Shown piece after piece: positions 11,701 through 20,040 of a stretch of 64,000 nt of DNA. A program made the translations under genes and the position numbers. Source of the DNA: Paenibacillus sp. W2I17. Lineage in GTDB: Bacteria > Bacillota > Bacilli > Paenibacillales > Paenibacillaceae. The DNA lies in NCBI RefSeq assembly GCF_030815985.1, contig NZ_JAUSXM010000001.1, forward strand, positions 6,324,001-6,388,000, read 5' to 3'. Position 1 is the first letter of the stretch. Each line of letters opens with the position of its first letter. Under the pieces are notes generated by a model, which did no database searches, was not told the origin of the DNA, and saw nothing but the letters and a program-made list of their open reading frames with translations.

Positions 11701-14700
11701 CCAAAAAAGAAGAGGTAGTTCCAATTGTAGAAGAGCTGCGTCAACGTCATGGGAAGATCAGGGGGGTTATCCATGGCGCGGGAATTGGAAGATCCGACTT
11801 ATTGATGAATCGTACGGATGACCAGTTTAAAAGCATTTTCAACCCGAAGGTAATGGGTACACGTATTTTGGATGAAGTTACCCATTCGGATGATCTGGAC
11901 TTCTTTATTCTGTTTTCTTCGGTAGCAACGATGTTTAGCGGAGCCGTTCAAGGAGATTATACTGCAGCCAATGCTTATCTGGATGCCTACGGGGAATATC
12001 GGAACAAGCTCGGAAGAAGGACACATGTGGTGAACTGGACGACCTGGAAAGAGACCGGTATGGCCCTTGAAGGTGGTTTCACAATCGATACCATTTTTAA
12101 GACGTTGCCAACCGGTAAGGCTCTTGAAGGGTTTGAGCAGGTGTTATCCCATAATGTACCGAGAGCACTTGTAGGTTATCTCAATTATGAGAACGGTGGA
12201 GTCTTCCTGCTCGAAAAATCAGGGGTGTTGCTCTCTCCTGTGCTGACTGCGCAAATTGAACTATTTAAGGAAAAAAAGAAGCAGGAAAAAGCGAGCAAAG
12301 CAAAGAGTGTAACAACAAATCCAGCAGGAGAAGTAAGTTTGACAGGAAGTCTCAACGAAGAGTTTAGTGATACGGAAAAACGTGTAGCCGAATGTTGCAG
12401 AAAAATATTGGGTTTTGATCAAATCGATATTCACGACAACTTCTTTGAACTAGGTGCGGACTCTATTCTGCTGATGAAAATTCAGAGTGAGATTGAGCGA
12501 ATTTTTCCAGGAGCCATTAATGTTACGGACCTGTTCGAATACTCGAATGTACATCATCTCGCAAAATTTATCGGTGGAAAAAACAAGAAGGAGGAACAGC
12601 GTCCTTCTCCAGCGATGCATCTCAAGAAGCGTACTGCGGTGGAACGAGATGGAGATATTGCGATTATCGGCATGGCTGTGAATGTGCCGCTTGCTTCCAC
12701 ACCCGAGGAGTTATGGGAACATCTCGTCAACGGCACGGATCTGGTTCGGTCGTTTCCGGAATCGAGAAAAGTGGATATTGACAAGCATTTTGCGTTCACA
12801 GGTCATGACCAGGCACAGATGAAATACAACGAGAACGCGTATCTGGAAGACATAGACAAGTTTGATGCAGGTTTCTTTCGGTTATCGCCCAAGGAAGCAA
12901 GTCTAATGGATCCTAATCAGCGATTATTTCTTGAAGCTGCGTGGACTGCAATTGAGGATGCAGGGTATGGCGGCACCAGATTGAGCGGTAGTAAAACGGG
13001 CGTATATCTTGGATATGCAGCAACCTTGCGAGATCTGTATGCACGTCTCTTATATGAAGTTGATCCTGGGAGCGGTTCAAGCTCCATGGTGGGTAATCTG
13101 ACAGCAATGATGTCTGCCCGGATCTCATATTTATTGGATCTAAAAGGCCCAAGTATGGTTATTGATACGGCCTGTTCATCTTCATTGGTGTCTGTAGACA
13201 TGGCTTGCAAAGCTATTCGTAGCGGACAATGTGATTATGCACTGGCTGGCGGAATCAAGATTAACCTGTGCCCAGTGGATGATGAAAATATGAAACTTGG
13301 CATCGAGTCTACAGATCATCGCTCCAAAGCTTTTGATGATGAAGCAGATGGAGCAGGTATTGGAGAAGGGGTTGCAGTGGTACTGCTGAAATCACTTCAG
13401 CAGGCATTGGATGACCATGATTCCATTTATGCTGTAATTAAAGGCGGGGCTGTGAATCAGGATGGCAGTTCAATAGGCATCACGGCACCTAATCCGGCAT
13501 CTCAAACAGAGGTAATCATATCAGCTTTGGAGGATGCAGGAGTCGAACCGGAGACAATCACCTACATTGAAACACATGGCACGGGCACAACATTGGGAGA
13601 TCCGATTGAAATTAAGGGCATATCCGATGCACTGTCGAGCTGCACAGATCGCAAGCAATTCTGTGCGGTGAGTTCCATCAAGACCAACTTGGGGCATTCT
13701 TCGGAGGCTGCTGGAGTGATTAGTTTGGTGAAGGCGGTCATGGCGCTGCGTGAGAAAAAGCTTCCTCCGACACTGTACTTTAATCGACCTAATCGAATGA
13801 TTGAATTTTCCAATTCACCGGTCTTTGTGAATACCCGTCTTCGTAATTGGCATTCCGAGGAAGGACCGCGACGTTGTGGGATCAGCGCGTTTGGGATTAG
13901 TGGAACCAATTGTCACGTTATCCTGGAAGAGGCCCCAGTACAGACATTTGTCCAAGCAGAGGAACGCAGACCTTATATTTTGCCTCTTTCCGCCAAAAGT
14001 AAAGACTCTCTATCCAGATTGATCGCAGCTTATCATGATTATCTCGATAGTTACGATGAACTGGATTTGTTAAGCCTGTGCGGAACAGCTGCTCAGGGAA
14101 GAGGACACTACAAGTTGCGTATCGCCATTGCTTTTAAAGACAAAGAAGAGCTGGTAGCCCGATTGGACAAGCTGCGTGGATGCCCGTTTAGCGAGATTAA
14201 ACCGCCCCTTGCTTATGCATCTGAACATCGAATGGTTCCTGAGACGAAGGAGCCGGGTGTTGGCGAATTGACGGAACATAAACTTCGTGAATTAAACGAG
14301 CAGTCAGACAGGGTACTGAAGCTCATTAACGAGCACGGATGGGAAGATCAGCACTTGGAGGAAATATCGATTCTTTATACACAGGGAGCCGATATTGACT
14401 GGTCAAGATTGTACGCAGAAGAGGAAACCTTCCGGCTCCATCTTCCAACGTATCCTTATGAGCGCAATCGTTGCTGGATTGATATTCCCGAACGAGTTGC
14501 GGTTCAACCATCCGTTGTGCAGAAGGAAGAACCAACGATGCATTACACCATTGGCTGGGTGGAAGCGACTAATCCTGAGAGGCTCATTCCGAATCCGCAA
14601 ACCGTCTTGCTTTTGAAGGGGACAATTCCGTTATGTGACAGTCTCTCCCGGGAACTTACTGAACGTGGAGCACATGTAATTGAAGTTACGCTTGGTGCAA

Positions 14701-17700
14701 CATATGCGAAGATCTCTCCGGTTCATTATCAGATCGATGGTTCGGAGGATCAGTATCTGCAATTATTGAAAGCTACGAAGAACCACAGAATAGATCAGAT
14801 TATTCACACCTTTACCATAAATGGTCATACAGCACCCGAGAGTCCGAAGGAACTGGAAGATGCCTTATGCCGAGGTGTGCATAGCTTGTTTTACCTCACA
14901 AAAGCCATTGCAGGTGCAGGATTGCGAAATCGAATGCGCATTGTTCTGTTATCCCAGTACGTTCACGAAGTTAGCGGCCACGAATCACATCTCGCTCCTG
15001 AATATGCAACGATGTTTGGCCTGGGCAAAGCGATTGGACAAGAGCATCCTCAGCTGGAATGCAAGGTCATGGATATAGATGATGACACCGCTATTCCTAT
15101 TTTGCTTAATGCAATGAATGCAGATGATGTTTTCTACTCCACTGCCTATCGGAATGGTCAACGATATGTGGAAGAGTTTAGGAAGACAGACCTGTTGGGA
15201 GCTGAGCTCTCCGATGTAACCATTAAGGAGCAGGGGATCTATCTCATCACCGGTGGAATGGGCGGCATTGGCCGAGCATTCGCAGAACATTTTGCCAACA
15301 GTCACAACGTTACCTTGATTCTTGCAGGCAGATCGGATTTCCCTGATCGGGAAACATGGCCAGCCATTTTGGAGGATAACAAGGATCTGGAGCAATGCAA
15401 GAAAATTAAATGGATACATTCGATTGAGAACAAAGGTTCCACAGTAGGTCTCTACAGCGTGGATACAGGTGATCTTCAACAAGTATCAAGACTCATGGAG
15501 AACATCAGAGAGCAGTACGGCAAAGTGGATGGCATTGTTCATGGAGCAGGGGTAGCAGGTGAAGGATTCCTTGCATCCAAGGATGCGGAGACCTTTAACC
15601 GTGTGTTGCTTCCGAAAGTCCAGGGAACCTGGAATATGGATCAGGCAACAGCCCAAGACTCTCTGGATTTTCTTGTTCTGTTCTCAACCACTTCAACATT
15701 ATTCAGCTCTCCGGGTCAAGGAGATTATTCAGCAGCGAATAGTTATCTGGATGCTTATGCAGCGTATCGCAATCGCAGGGGCGGACGAACGTTAACGATC
15801 AATTGGGTGGCCTGGAAAGAGACCGGGATGGCCAAAGATTTTGGCGTAAATGATGACATGGTGTTCAAGTCTGTTTTAACAAAGTCTGCATTAAAGGCCT
15901 TTGACCAGGCTTTTGAGCGTAAAGTGCATCGATCTATCATCGGCGAATTGAATTATGACTCGGAATATATGGCCTACGTAGGTGATATGCCAATGATGAT
16001 GTCGGAGGACGTATACAACACGATTCAGGATCAAAGTGCCAGCGTGATTGCTGAAGTGGAGATGAGAAAGGCAACGCTGAACAAAGAAGTCTCATTACAC
16101 GGCCGCAATGATGGTCAATATACAGCCATGGAACAGATGTTATCCCGGATTTGGTCACTTCATTTGGGACTGACAGAAATGGATCTGTATGATGATTTTT
16201 ACGAATATGGTGGAGATTCCATTATTGGGCTCAAGATGGCATCGGATATATACAGGGAAACGGGGATACAGGTTAATCCTTCGGATGTGCTGCAATATCC
16301 GACGATCTGGGGACTGGGAGTTCACCTGCAATCTCTGGTCGATGTAGAGAATGCAACAGTTGGACAACAGTCTATCCCTCATGCAGAAGTCAAAGAAAAA
16401 TATCCACTTTCATCAGCTCAAAAAAGGATATTCTACCTTTGCACTCAGGGCCCGGACAATATCAGCTATAACCTGAACAAAGCGTTGATTATGGAGGGGA
16501 ATTTTGACCCATTCACGTTGAACGGTTATATGAACACTCTGATTCAGCGCCATGAATCGTTCCGTACATCTTTTCACTGGGAACAAGGAGAGCCGATTCA
16601 GAGAATTCACGAGAACGTGGATTTTTCGATCGAAACTTTGCCAGATGTCATTCGTGGAACGGAAGCAGTGGAAGATGTAGTGAAGCAGTTTGTCCGACCG
16701 TTTGATCTGGAAGCAGCACCGTTGATCCGCATGATTGTCGGTTCGTTGGATGACGGTCGCCATCTGTTGATGTTCGATGTGCATCACTTGGTTACAGATG
16801 GCATGTCGATGGACAATATGATGCACGAAATCACGTCTATGTACAGTGGTTCACCTCTACCGGATATTCCTTATCAGTATAGGGATTACTCGGAGTGGAG
16901 CAACCATTATCAGCAATCGGATTCGATTAAATCACAGGAAGCCTTCTGGCTGGAAACGCTGAAAGGGCCGTTGCCCACACTGCAACTTCCAACAGACTTT
17001 TCACGACCTGATCGAAAAACCTATGATGGAGCCAAAATGACTTTTTATGCCGACGGCGTACTCACTGCTCGTATAGGCAAGCTCGGAGCACGTACAGGAA
17101 CCACTTTATACATGTTGCTCTTATCCGCCTTAAATGTCCTGTTGCATAAATATACGAACCAGAGTGATATACTCATCGGTTCGCCTGTAACGGGTCGCCA
17201 ACAGGGTAACTTTGATGCCACCATTGGCATGTTTGTGAATACAATCGTCCTGAGAAACGAACCTGTGCCTGATGACTCATTCAGGGAGTTACTTCTGAAC
17301 GTGAAGCAGCGTACGTTATCGGCTTTTGCGCATCAGGACTGTCAATTCGACCGAATTGTACAGCTTGTGAATAGTACACGTGATCCGAGCAGAAATCCGC
17401 TTTTTGATGTGTATTTTGCACTGCAAAATGTAGGGATGTACACCGGAGAGATTGAGGCTTTCAAAGGCACATTAATCGATTATGACAGTGGAGTTTCAAG
17501 GTTTGATCTGGCACTGGATGCGATTGAGCGGGACGGTACGATCGAGTTTATTCTGGAATATAATACAAGCTTGTTCTTGCCTAGCACAGCTGAATATATC
17601 GCCAAAGATTATGTGAAAATTCTTGAGATAATTTCAGAGCAGCCGGATACATTGATCTATGATATTGAAGTTGATCGTGTCACGGATATCACGGATGAAG

Positions 17701-17732
17701 CTGTAGATGAAGAAGTGAATTTCAATTTCTAG
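8766..17732 (+). CDS. trans-AT PKS/NRPS hybrid, KS-KR-ACP-KS-KR-CP-C
   Basis: About 2988 residues. I prefer the GTG at 8766 (GGGGAG 7 bp upstream, 4 bp after the previous stop) over the in-frame ATG at 8739, which lies inside the previous gene and has no ribosome site. Domains: N-terminal docking helices; KS3 (~37-463; DTACSSS, ETHGTGT, NVGH); linker; KR3 (~898-1130; SGGAGGIG, GDYTAANAYLD); ACP3 (GADSI serine ~1233); KS4 (~1296-1723; DTACSSS, ETHGTGT, NLGH); linker; KR4 (~2157-2390; TGGMGGIG, GDYSAANSYLD); carrier 4 (GGDSI serine ~2485); and a complete condensation domain (~2544-2960) with HHLVTDG. The final C domain should join the polyketide to the amino acid on the terminal NRPS encoded at 23289. 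No AT, DH or thioesterase is present. Confidence 0.94.
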   Translation: MEKVYKHVVENIASGKIDKVTGIQVINLLKQEEANHQEDIAVIGMSLKFPHANRPEEYWHIVEQGIDCIGDYPSDRKSVTDEYLRLSGYSDEFLQYLDGAFLDEVDQFDYKFFRLSPKEASLMDPCHRLFLQTAWHAIEDAGYGGQRLAGSNTGVFTGFANSNNYKEMIKDTNPEELSIAMTGNIASMLPTRISYLLNLKGPTMVVDTACSSSLVSVYLACKSLMNGDCNMAIAGGVKLDILPVDNDFLKIGIESTDYRTRAFDKEADGSGMGEGVAAVILKPLRQAQKDGDHIYGVIKGIALNQDGTSMGITAPNPVAQSEVIEEAWKRAGIHPESLAYIETHGTGTNLGDPIEIQGLERAFRKYTNKKQFCAIGSVKTNVGHLYETAGMASLIKGLLSLYHRKLPPSLHFNYPNLNIDFGNSPVYVNTRLREWERGADPRRCGISTFGLSGTNCHMVLEEAPVQATLTVTHDGHTGVHPFTLSAGSDNGIQVLMKQYLDGVSAFPDRYSLLDVCRTANACRGHYAHRVIILAEHLEDLRIKLTQVISGDIHTFTAPWFHYGEHRLISDNREVSGVHDITQKNVRALSEEVRQELNQMNEATFDWGRLCTLYVQGASVDWWRLYEGKSTKTVPLGGYPFDSQKCWIDMGSRPAKESVHHDNGLFSLTWHELEGEYEDNEVHSSERVVLFTADDKGGADLALLLQQSGKDVIMVCPGDYFEQRNDTDFRIGSKEVDFDSLVNALDSKSWSQVIYAPTFALDTSVQNLEELNESQERGVYSLLYLVRSLTRHGIDYDMDMVILTQCVHHVTGKEQVLRPELAPLEGLAKVIRKEHLNIQCRVIDVEDMLWSKGSAESLFRKTDHFLTAIRDGKRYIQSFGTLQPVAESDSNNGQFPALHSEGIYLVSGGAGGIGIEVSKYLAGRDKVHLAWINRTAFPPRRTWEAILEAQQDQSLCRKIQGVLDIENMGATVEIYSADISKKEEVVPIVEELRQRHGKIRGVIHGAGIGRSDLLMNRTDDQFKSIFNPKVMGTRILDEVTHSDDLDFFILFSSVATMFSGAVQGDYTAANAYLDAYGEYRNKLGRRTHVVNWTTWKETGMALEGGFTIDTIFKTLPTGKALEGFEQVLSHNVPRALVGYLNYENGGVFLLEKSGVLLSPVLTAQIELFKEKKKQEKASKAKSVTTNPAGEVSLTGSLNEEFSDTEKRVAECCRKILGFDQIDIHDNFFELGADSILLMKIQSEIERIFPGAINVTDLFEYSNVHHLAKFIGGKNKKEEQRPSPAMHLKKRTAVERDGDIAIIGMAVNVPLASTPEELWEHLVNGTDLVRSFPESRKVDIDKHFAFTGHDQAQMKYNENAYLEDIDKFDAGFFRLSPKEASLMDPNQRLFLEAAWTAIEDAGYGGTRLSGSKTGVYLGYAATLRDLYARLLYEVDPGSGSSSMVGNLTAMMSARISYLLDLKGPSMVIDTACSSSLVSVDMACKAIRSGQCDYALAGGIKINLCPVDDENMKLGIESTDHRSKAFDDEADGAGIGEGVAVVLLKSLQQALDDHDSIYAVIKGGAVNQDGSSIGITAPNPASQTEVIISALEDAGVEPETITYIETHGTGTTLGDPIEIKGISDALSSCTDRKQFCAVSSIKTNLGHSSEAAGVISLVKAVMALREKKLPPTLYFNRPNRMIEFSNSPVFVNTRLRNWHSEEGPRRCGISAFGISGTNCHVILEEAPVQTFVQAEERRPYILPLSAKSKDSLSRLIAAYHDYLDSYDELDLLSLCGTAAQGRGHYKLRIAIAFKDKEELVARLDKLRGCPFSEIKPPLAYASEHRMVPETKEPGVGELTEHKLRELNEQSDRVLKLINEHGWEDQHLEEISILYTQGADIDWSRLYAEEETFRLHLPTYPYERNRCWIDIPERVAVQPSVVQKEEPTMHYTIGWVEATNPERLIPNPQTVLLLKGTIPLCDSLSRELTERGAHVIEVTLGATYAKISPVHYQIDGSEDQYLQLLKATKNHRIDQIIHTFTINGHTAPESPKELEDALCRGVHSLFYLTKAIAGAGLRNRMRIVLLSQYVHEVSGHESHLAPEYATMFGLGKAIGQEHPQLECKVMDIDDDTAIPILLNAMNADDVFYSTAYRNGQRYVEEFRKTDLLGAELSDVTIKEQGIYLITGGMGGIGRAFAEHFANSHNVTLILAGRSDFPDRETWPAILEDNKDLEQCKKIKWIHSIENKGSTVGLYSVDTGDLQQVSRLMENIREQYGKVDGIVHGAGVAGEGFLASKDAETFNRVLLPKVQGTWNMDQATAQDSLDFLVLFSTTSTLFSSPGQGDYSAANSYLDAYAAYRNRRGGRTLTINWVAWKETGMAKDFGVNDDMVFKSVLTKSALKAFDQAFERKVHRSIIGELNYDSEYMAYVGDMPMMMSEDVYNTIQDQSASVIAEVEMRKATLNKEVSLHGRNDGQYTAMEQMLSRIWSLHLGLTEMDLYDDFYEYGGDSIIGLKMASDIYRETGIQVNPSDVLQYPTIWGLGVHLQSLVDVENATVGQQSIPHAEVKEKYPLSSAQKRIFYLCTQGPDNISYNLNKALIMEGNFDPFTLNGYMNTLIQRHESFRTSFHWEQGEPIQRIHENVDFSIETLPDVIRGTEAVEDVVKQFVRPFDLEAAPLIRMIVGSLDDGRHLLMFDVHHLVTDGMSMDNMMHEITSMYSGSPLPDIPYQYRDYSEWSNHYQQSDSIKSQEAFWLETLKGPLPTLQLPTDFSRPDRKTYDGAKMTFYADGVLTARIGKLGARTGTTLYMLLLSALNVLLHKYTNQSDILIGSPVTGRQQGNFDATIGMFVNTIVLRNEPVPDDSFRELLLNVKQRTLSAFAHQDCQFDRIVQLVNSTRDPSRNPLFDVYFALQNVGMYTGEIEAFKGTLIDYDSGVSRFDLALDAIERDGTIEFILEYNTSLFLPSTAEYIAKDYVKILEIISEQPDTLIYDIEVDRVTDITDEAVDEEVNFNF

Positions 17733-17759
17733 CCAGATCACAGAGGGGCGTTGATAGGA

Positions 17760-18612
17760 ATGAAGGTAGGTGTAATCGGAGCAGGCGTCATGGGAAAAGG
17801 GGTTGCGCAGAGCCTTGCCCAGTCCCGGCACAACGTGGTTTTGATCGATGTGAGTGATGAAGTTTTGGATCAGGCGAGAACAGCCTTATTTACCAATATC
17901 CGATTTTCGGGATTCTACAACAAGGATACCGAGGCCGAAGACCCGGAAACGGTGCTCTCGCGTGTGGAGTTTACGACACATTATGACTCGCTCGGCGATG
18001 CTGATTTCATTATTGAGAACGTGCCTGAGCAATGGGATGTGAAAAAAGAGGTCTATGCACAGCTTGAAAACTATTGCCCCGATTCTTGTATTTATTTGGT
18101 CAATACATCATGTATTTCGATTACAAAAGTTGGTTCGATCACCAGACGACCTGACAAGGTCATCGGTGTACATTTTATGAATCCGGTCCCGTTAAAGCCC
18201 GTAGTCGAAGCTATTCAGGGTTATCACACTTCGGATACAACGATTGAAGCGACCAGATCCCTGCTCCATACCATGGGCAAAGAAGCCATACTGGTACAAG
18301 ATCTTCCCGGTTTTGTATCTAACCGAATATCCCATCTGCTCATGAATGAAGCTGCCTTTGTTGTTCAGGATCAGGTAGCTTCACCTGAAGAGGTTGATGA
18401 CATATTCGTCAAATGTTTTCGGACATAAGATGGGTCCACTTCACACAGCGGATTTGATCGGTTTGGATACTGTAGTTCATTCACTGGATGTACTCTATGA
18501 GAGTTATCAGGACCCGAAATATAGAGTATGTCCCTTGCTTCGCAAGATGGTGGATGCCGGATTGTTAGGAGCAAAAAGCGGTCAAGGCTTCTTTGAGCAC
18601 GTGATTCTGTAA
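17760..18612 (+). pseudogene. FkbK-like 3-hydroxyacyl-CoA dehydrogenase, broken by a one-base frameshift
   Basis: Frame one (ATG 17760, ribosome site AGAGGGG) encodes the Rossmann part MKVGVIGAGVMGKGVAQ and stops at 18428. The C-terminal domain ([16 protein letters not shown] ... SGQGFFEH) continues in another frame to 18612. Removing one T from the TTTT run at 18416-18419 restores a continuous protein across the join (VKCFGHKMGP), of normal length for the 3-hydroxyacyl-CoA dehydrogenase family. In methoxymalonyl/hydroxymalonyl-ACP pathways this enzyme oxidises glyceryl-ACP. The ACP and FkbH-like genes just downstream support that role. The break may be a sequencing error, a real inactivating mutation or, less likely, a +1 recoding site (TTT C followed by CGG). 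Confidence 0.85.
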
Positions 18613-18647
18613 GTGTATCCACTATAAATTATACGAGGTGACTGTGT

Positions 18648-18881
18648 ATGGAGTCCAAAGTCAAAGTAAAAACATTTCTGAGTCGTTTCTATCGCAAACG
18701 TGAAATTCAAGATGATGAGGATATTTTTGAATTGGGTTTTGCCAATTCCCTGTTTGCAATGCAGATGGTGATGTTTCTGGAGAAAGAATTCAACATTCGG
18801 ATTGAGACCCAGGATATGGATCTGAGCAACTTCCGTACGTTGAACAAGATTAATGAACTGATTGAGCGAAAGACAGCATAG
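18648..18881 (+). CDS. FkbJ-like discrete acyl carrier protein
   Basis: A 77-residue carrier protein with the pattern DIFELGFANSLFAMQMV; the serine of NSLF is the predicted phosphopantetheine site. The NSLFAMQ form, rather than the usual DSL, is typical of carriers that hold glyceryl/hydroxymalonyl units (FkbJ, ZmaD type). It lies between the dehydrogenase and the FkbH-like gene, so it most likely carries the glyceryl unit while it is loaded and oxidised. A ribosome site (GAGGTG) precedes the ATG. Confidence 0.88.
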   Translation: MESKVKVKTFLSRFYRKREIQDDEDIFELGFANSLFAMQMVMFLEKEFNIRIETQDMDLSNFRTLNKINELIERKTA

Positions 18882-18939
18882 ACTGCCTGACGGTCTTGAA
18901 GCAATAGTTTTGAACAATATGCCAAGGAGGGGTTCAGGT

Positions 18940-20010
18940 ATGGGTGATCCATCGGTAAGTTCGGTAATGGACAAGCAAAAGCAAGAGAAGGTGAAGCTGG
19001 TCGTCTGGGATCTGGATAATACAATCTGGGAAGGTGTCCTTCTGGAAGATGAGAATGTTGTCTTGAGAGAGGGAATTATTGATGTGATCCGGACACTGGA
19101 CGAGCGTGGGGTCCTGCAATCCATCGCCAGTAAAAATGACCATCAGACAGCCATGGAGAAGCTTGAGGAATTCGGAATTCATGAATATTTCCTATACCCC
19201 CAGATTCACTGGAATTCCAAGTCGAGCTCTATTCAATCCATCATAACTTCCATTAATATCGGAGCGAATACGGTTGCTTTTGTGGATGATCAGATGTTTG
19301 AGCTGGAGGAGGTACAGTTTGAGCATGCTGAAGTTCGATGCATAGATGCTGCCCAGTACCTGGACATTCCCGACATGGAGATGATGAATCCCCGTTTTAT
19401 TACGGAGGACTCCAGACTTCGCCGTTTAATGTACAAAAGCGATGAGATCCGTAATAAGGCGGAAGAGGAATTCACAGGTCCCAAAGATGACTTTCTGGCT
19501 TCACTTGGCATGATATTTACGATTTCACCCCTTAAGGGAGATGATCTGCAGCGTGCAGAAGAGTTGACGGTGCGGACTCATCAGCTGAACACCACAGGGT
19601 ATACCTATTCCTATGAAGATCTGGAACAACTCAGTCAATCTCCTAATCACAAACTTCTCATTACAGGACTGGAAGACAAGTATGGAGCATATGGAAAAAT
19701 TGGACTCGCTTTGCTTGAGATGGAAGAGGAGTACTGGACCGTGAAGCTGCTGCTGATGTCTTGCCGTGTAATGTCACGAGGGGTAGGCACGATTCTCATG
19801 AATTATATCCTAGAACAGGCGAAAGAAGCCGGGGTCAAGATACGGGCTGAATTCAAAATGACCGATCGTAATCGGATGATGTATCTGACCTATAAATTTG
19901 GCGGATTCAAAGAAATCCATCAGGAAGAGGACCTTGTCATTTTTGAACACGACATGAGCTATATTCAGAAAATTCCTTCATATGTGGAACTGAACATTAT
20001 TAATAATTAA
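18940..20010 (+). CDS. FkbH-like HAD-family glyceryl-ACP synthase
   Basis: 356 residues. The ATG at 18940 has AAGGAGGGG 7 bp upstream and is preferred to the in-frame TTG inside the ACP gene. The N-terminal half is a HAD domain with the nucleophile motif VVWDLDNTIWEG. The C-terminal ~130 residues resemble a GNAT fold (MSCRVMSRGVGTILMNYIL ... GGFKE), as is usual in FkbH proteins. Family role: take a glyceryl group from 1,3-bisphosphoglycerate, dephosphorylate it and load it on a dedicated ACP. With the neighbouring ACP and dehydrogenase this implies a hydroxymalonyl-ACP extender or a glyceryl-derived unit for the PKS. Confidence 0.92.
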   Translation: MGDPSVSSVMDKQKQEKVKLVVWDLDNTIWEGVLLEDENVVLREGIIDVIRTLDERGVLQSIASKNDHQTAMEKLEEFGIHEYFLYPQIHWNSKSSSIQSIITSINIGANTVAFVDDQMFELEEVQFEHAEVRCIDAAQYLDIPDMEMMNPRFITEDSRLRRLMYKSDEIRNKAEEEFTGPKDDFLASLGMIFTISPLKGDDLQRAEELTVRTHQLNTTGYTYSYEDLEQLSQSPNHKLLITGLEDKYGAYGKIGLALLEMEEEYWTVKLLLMSCRVMSRGVGTILMNYILEQAKEAGVKIRAEFKMTDRNRMMYLTYKFGGFKEIHQEEDLVIFEHDMSYIQKIPSYVELNIINN

Positions 20011-20040
20011 TACACCAACCCTATTAATGGAGGTTACGAC

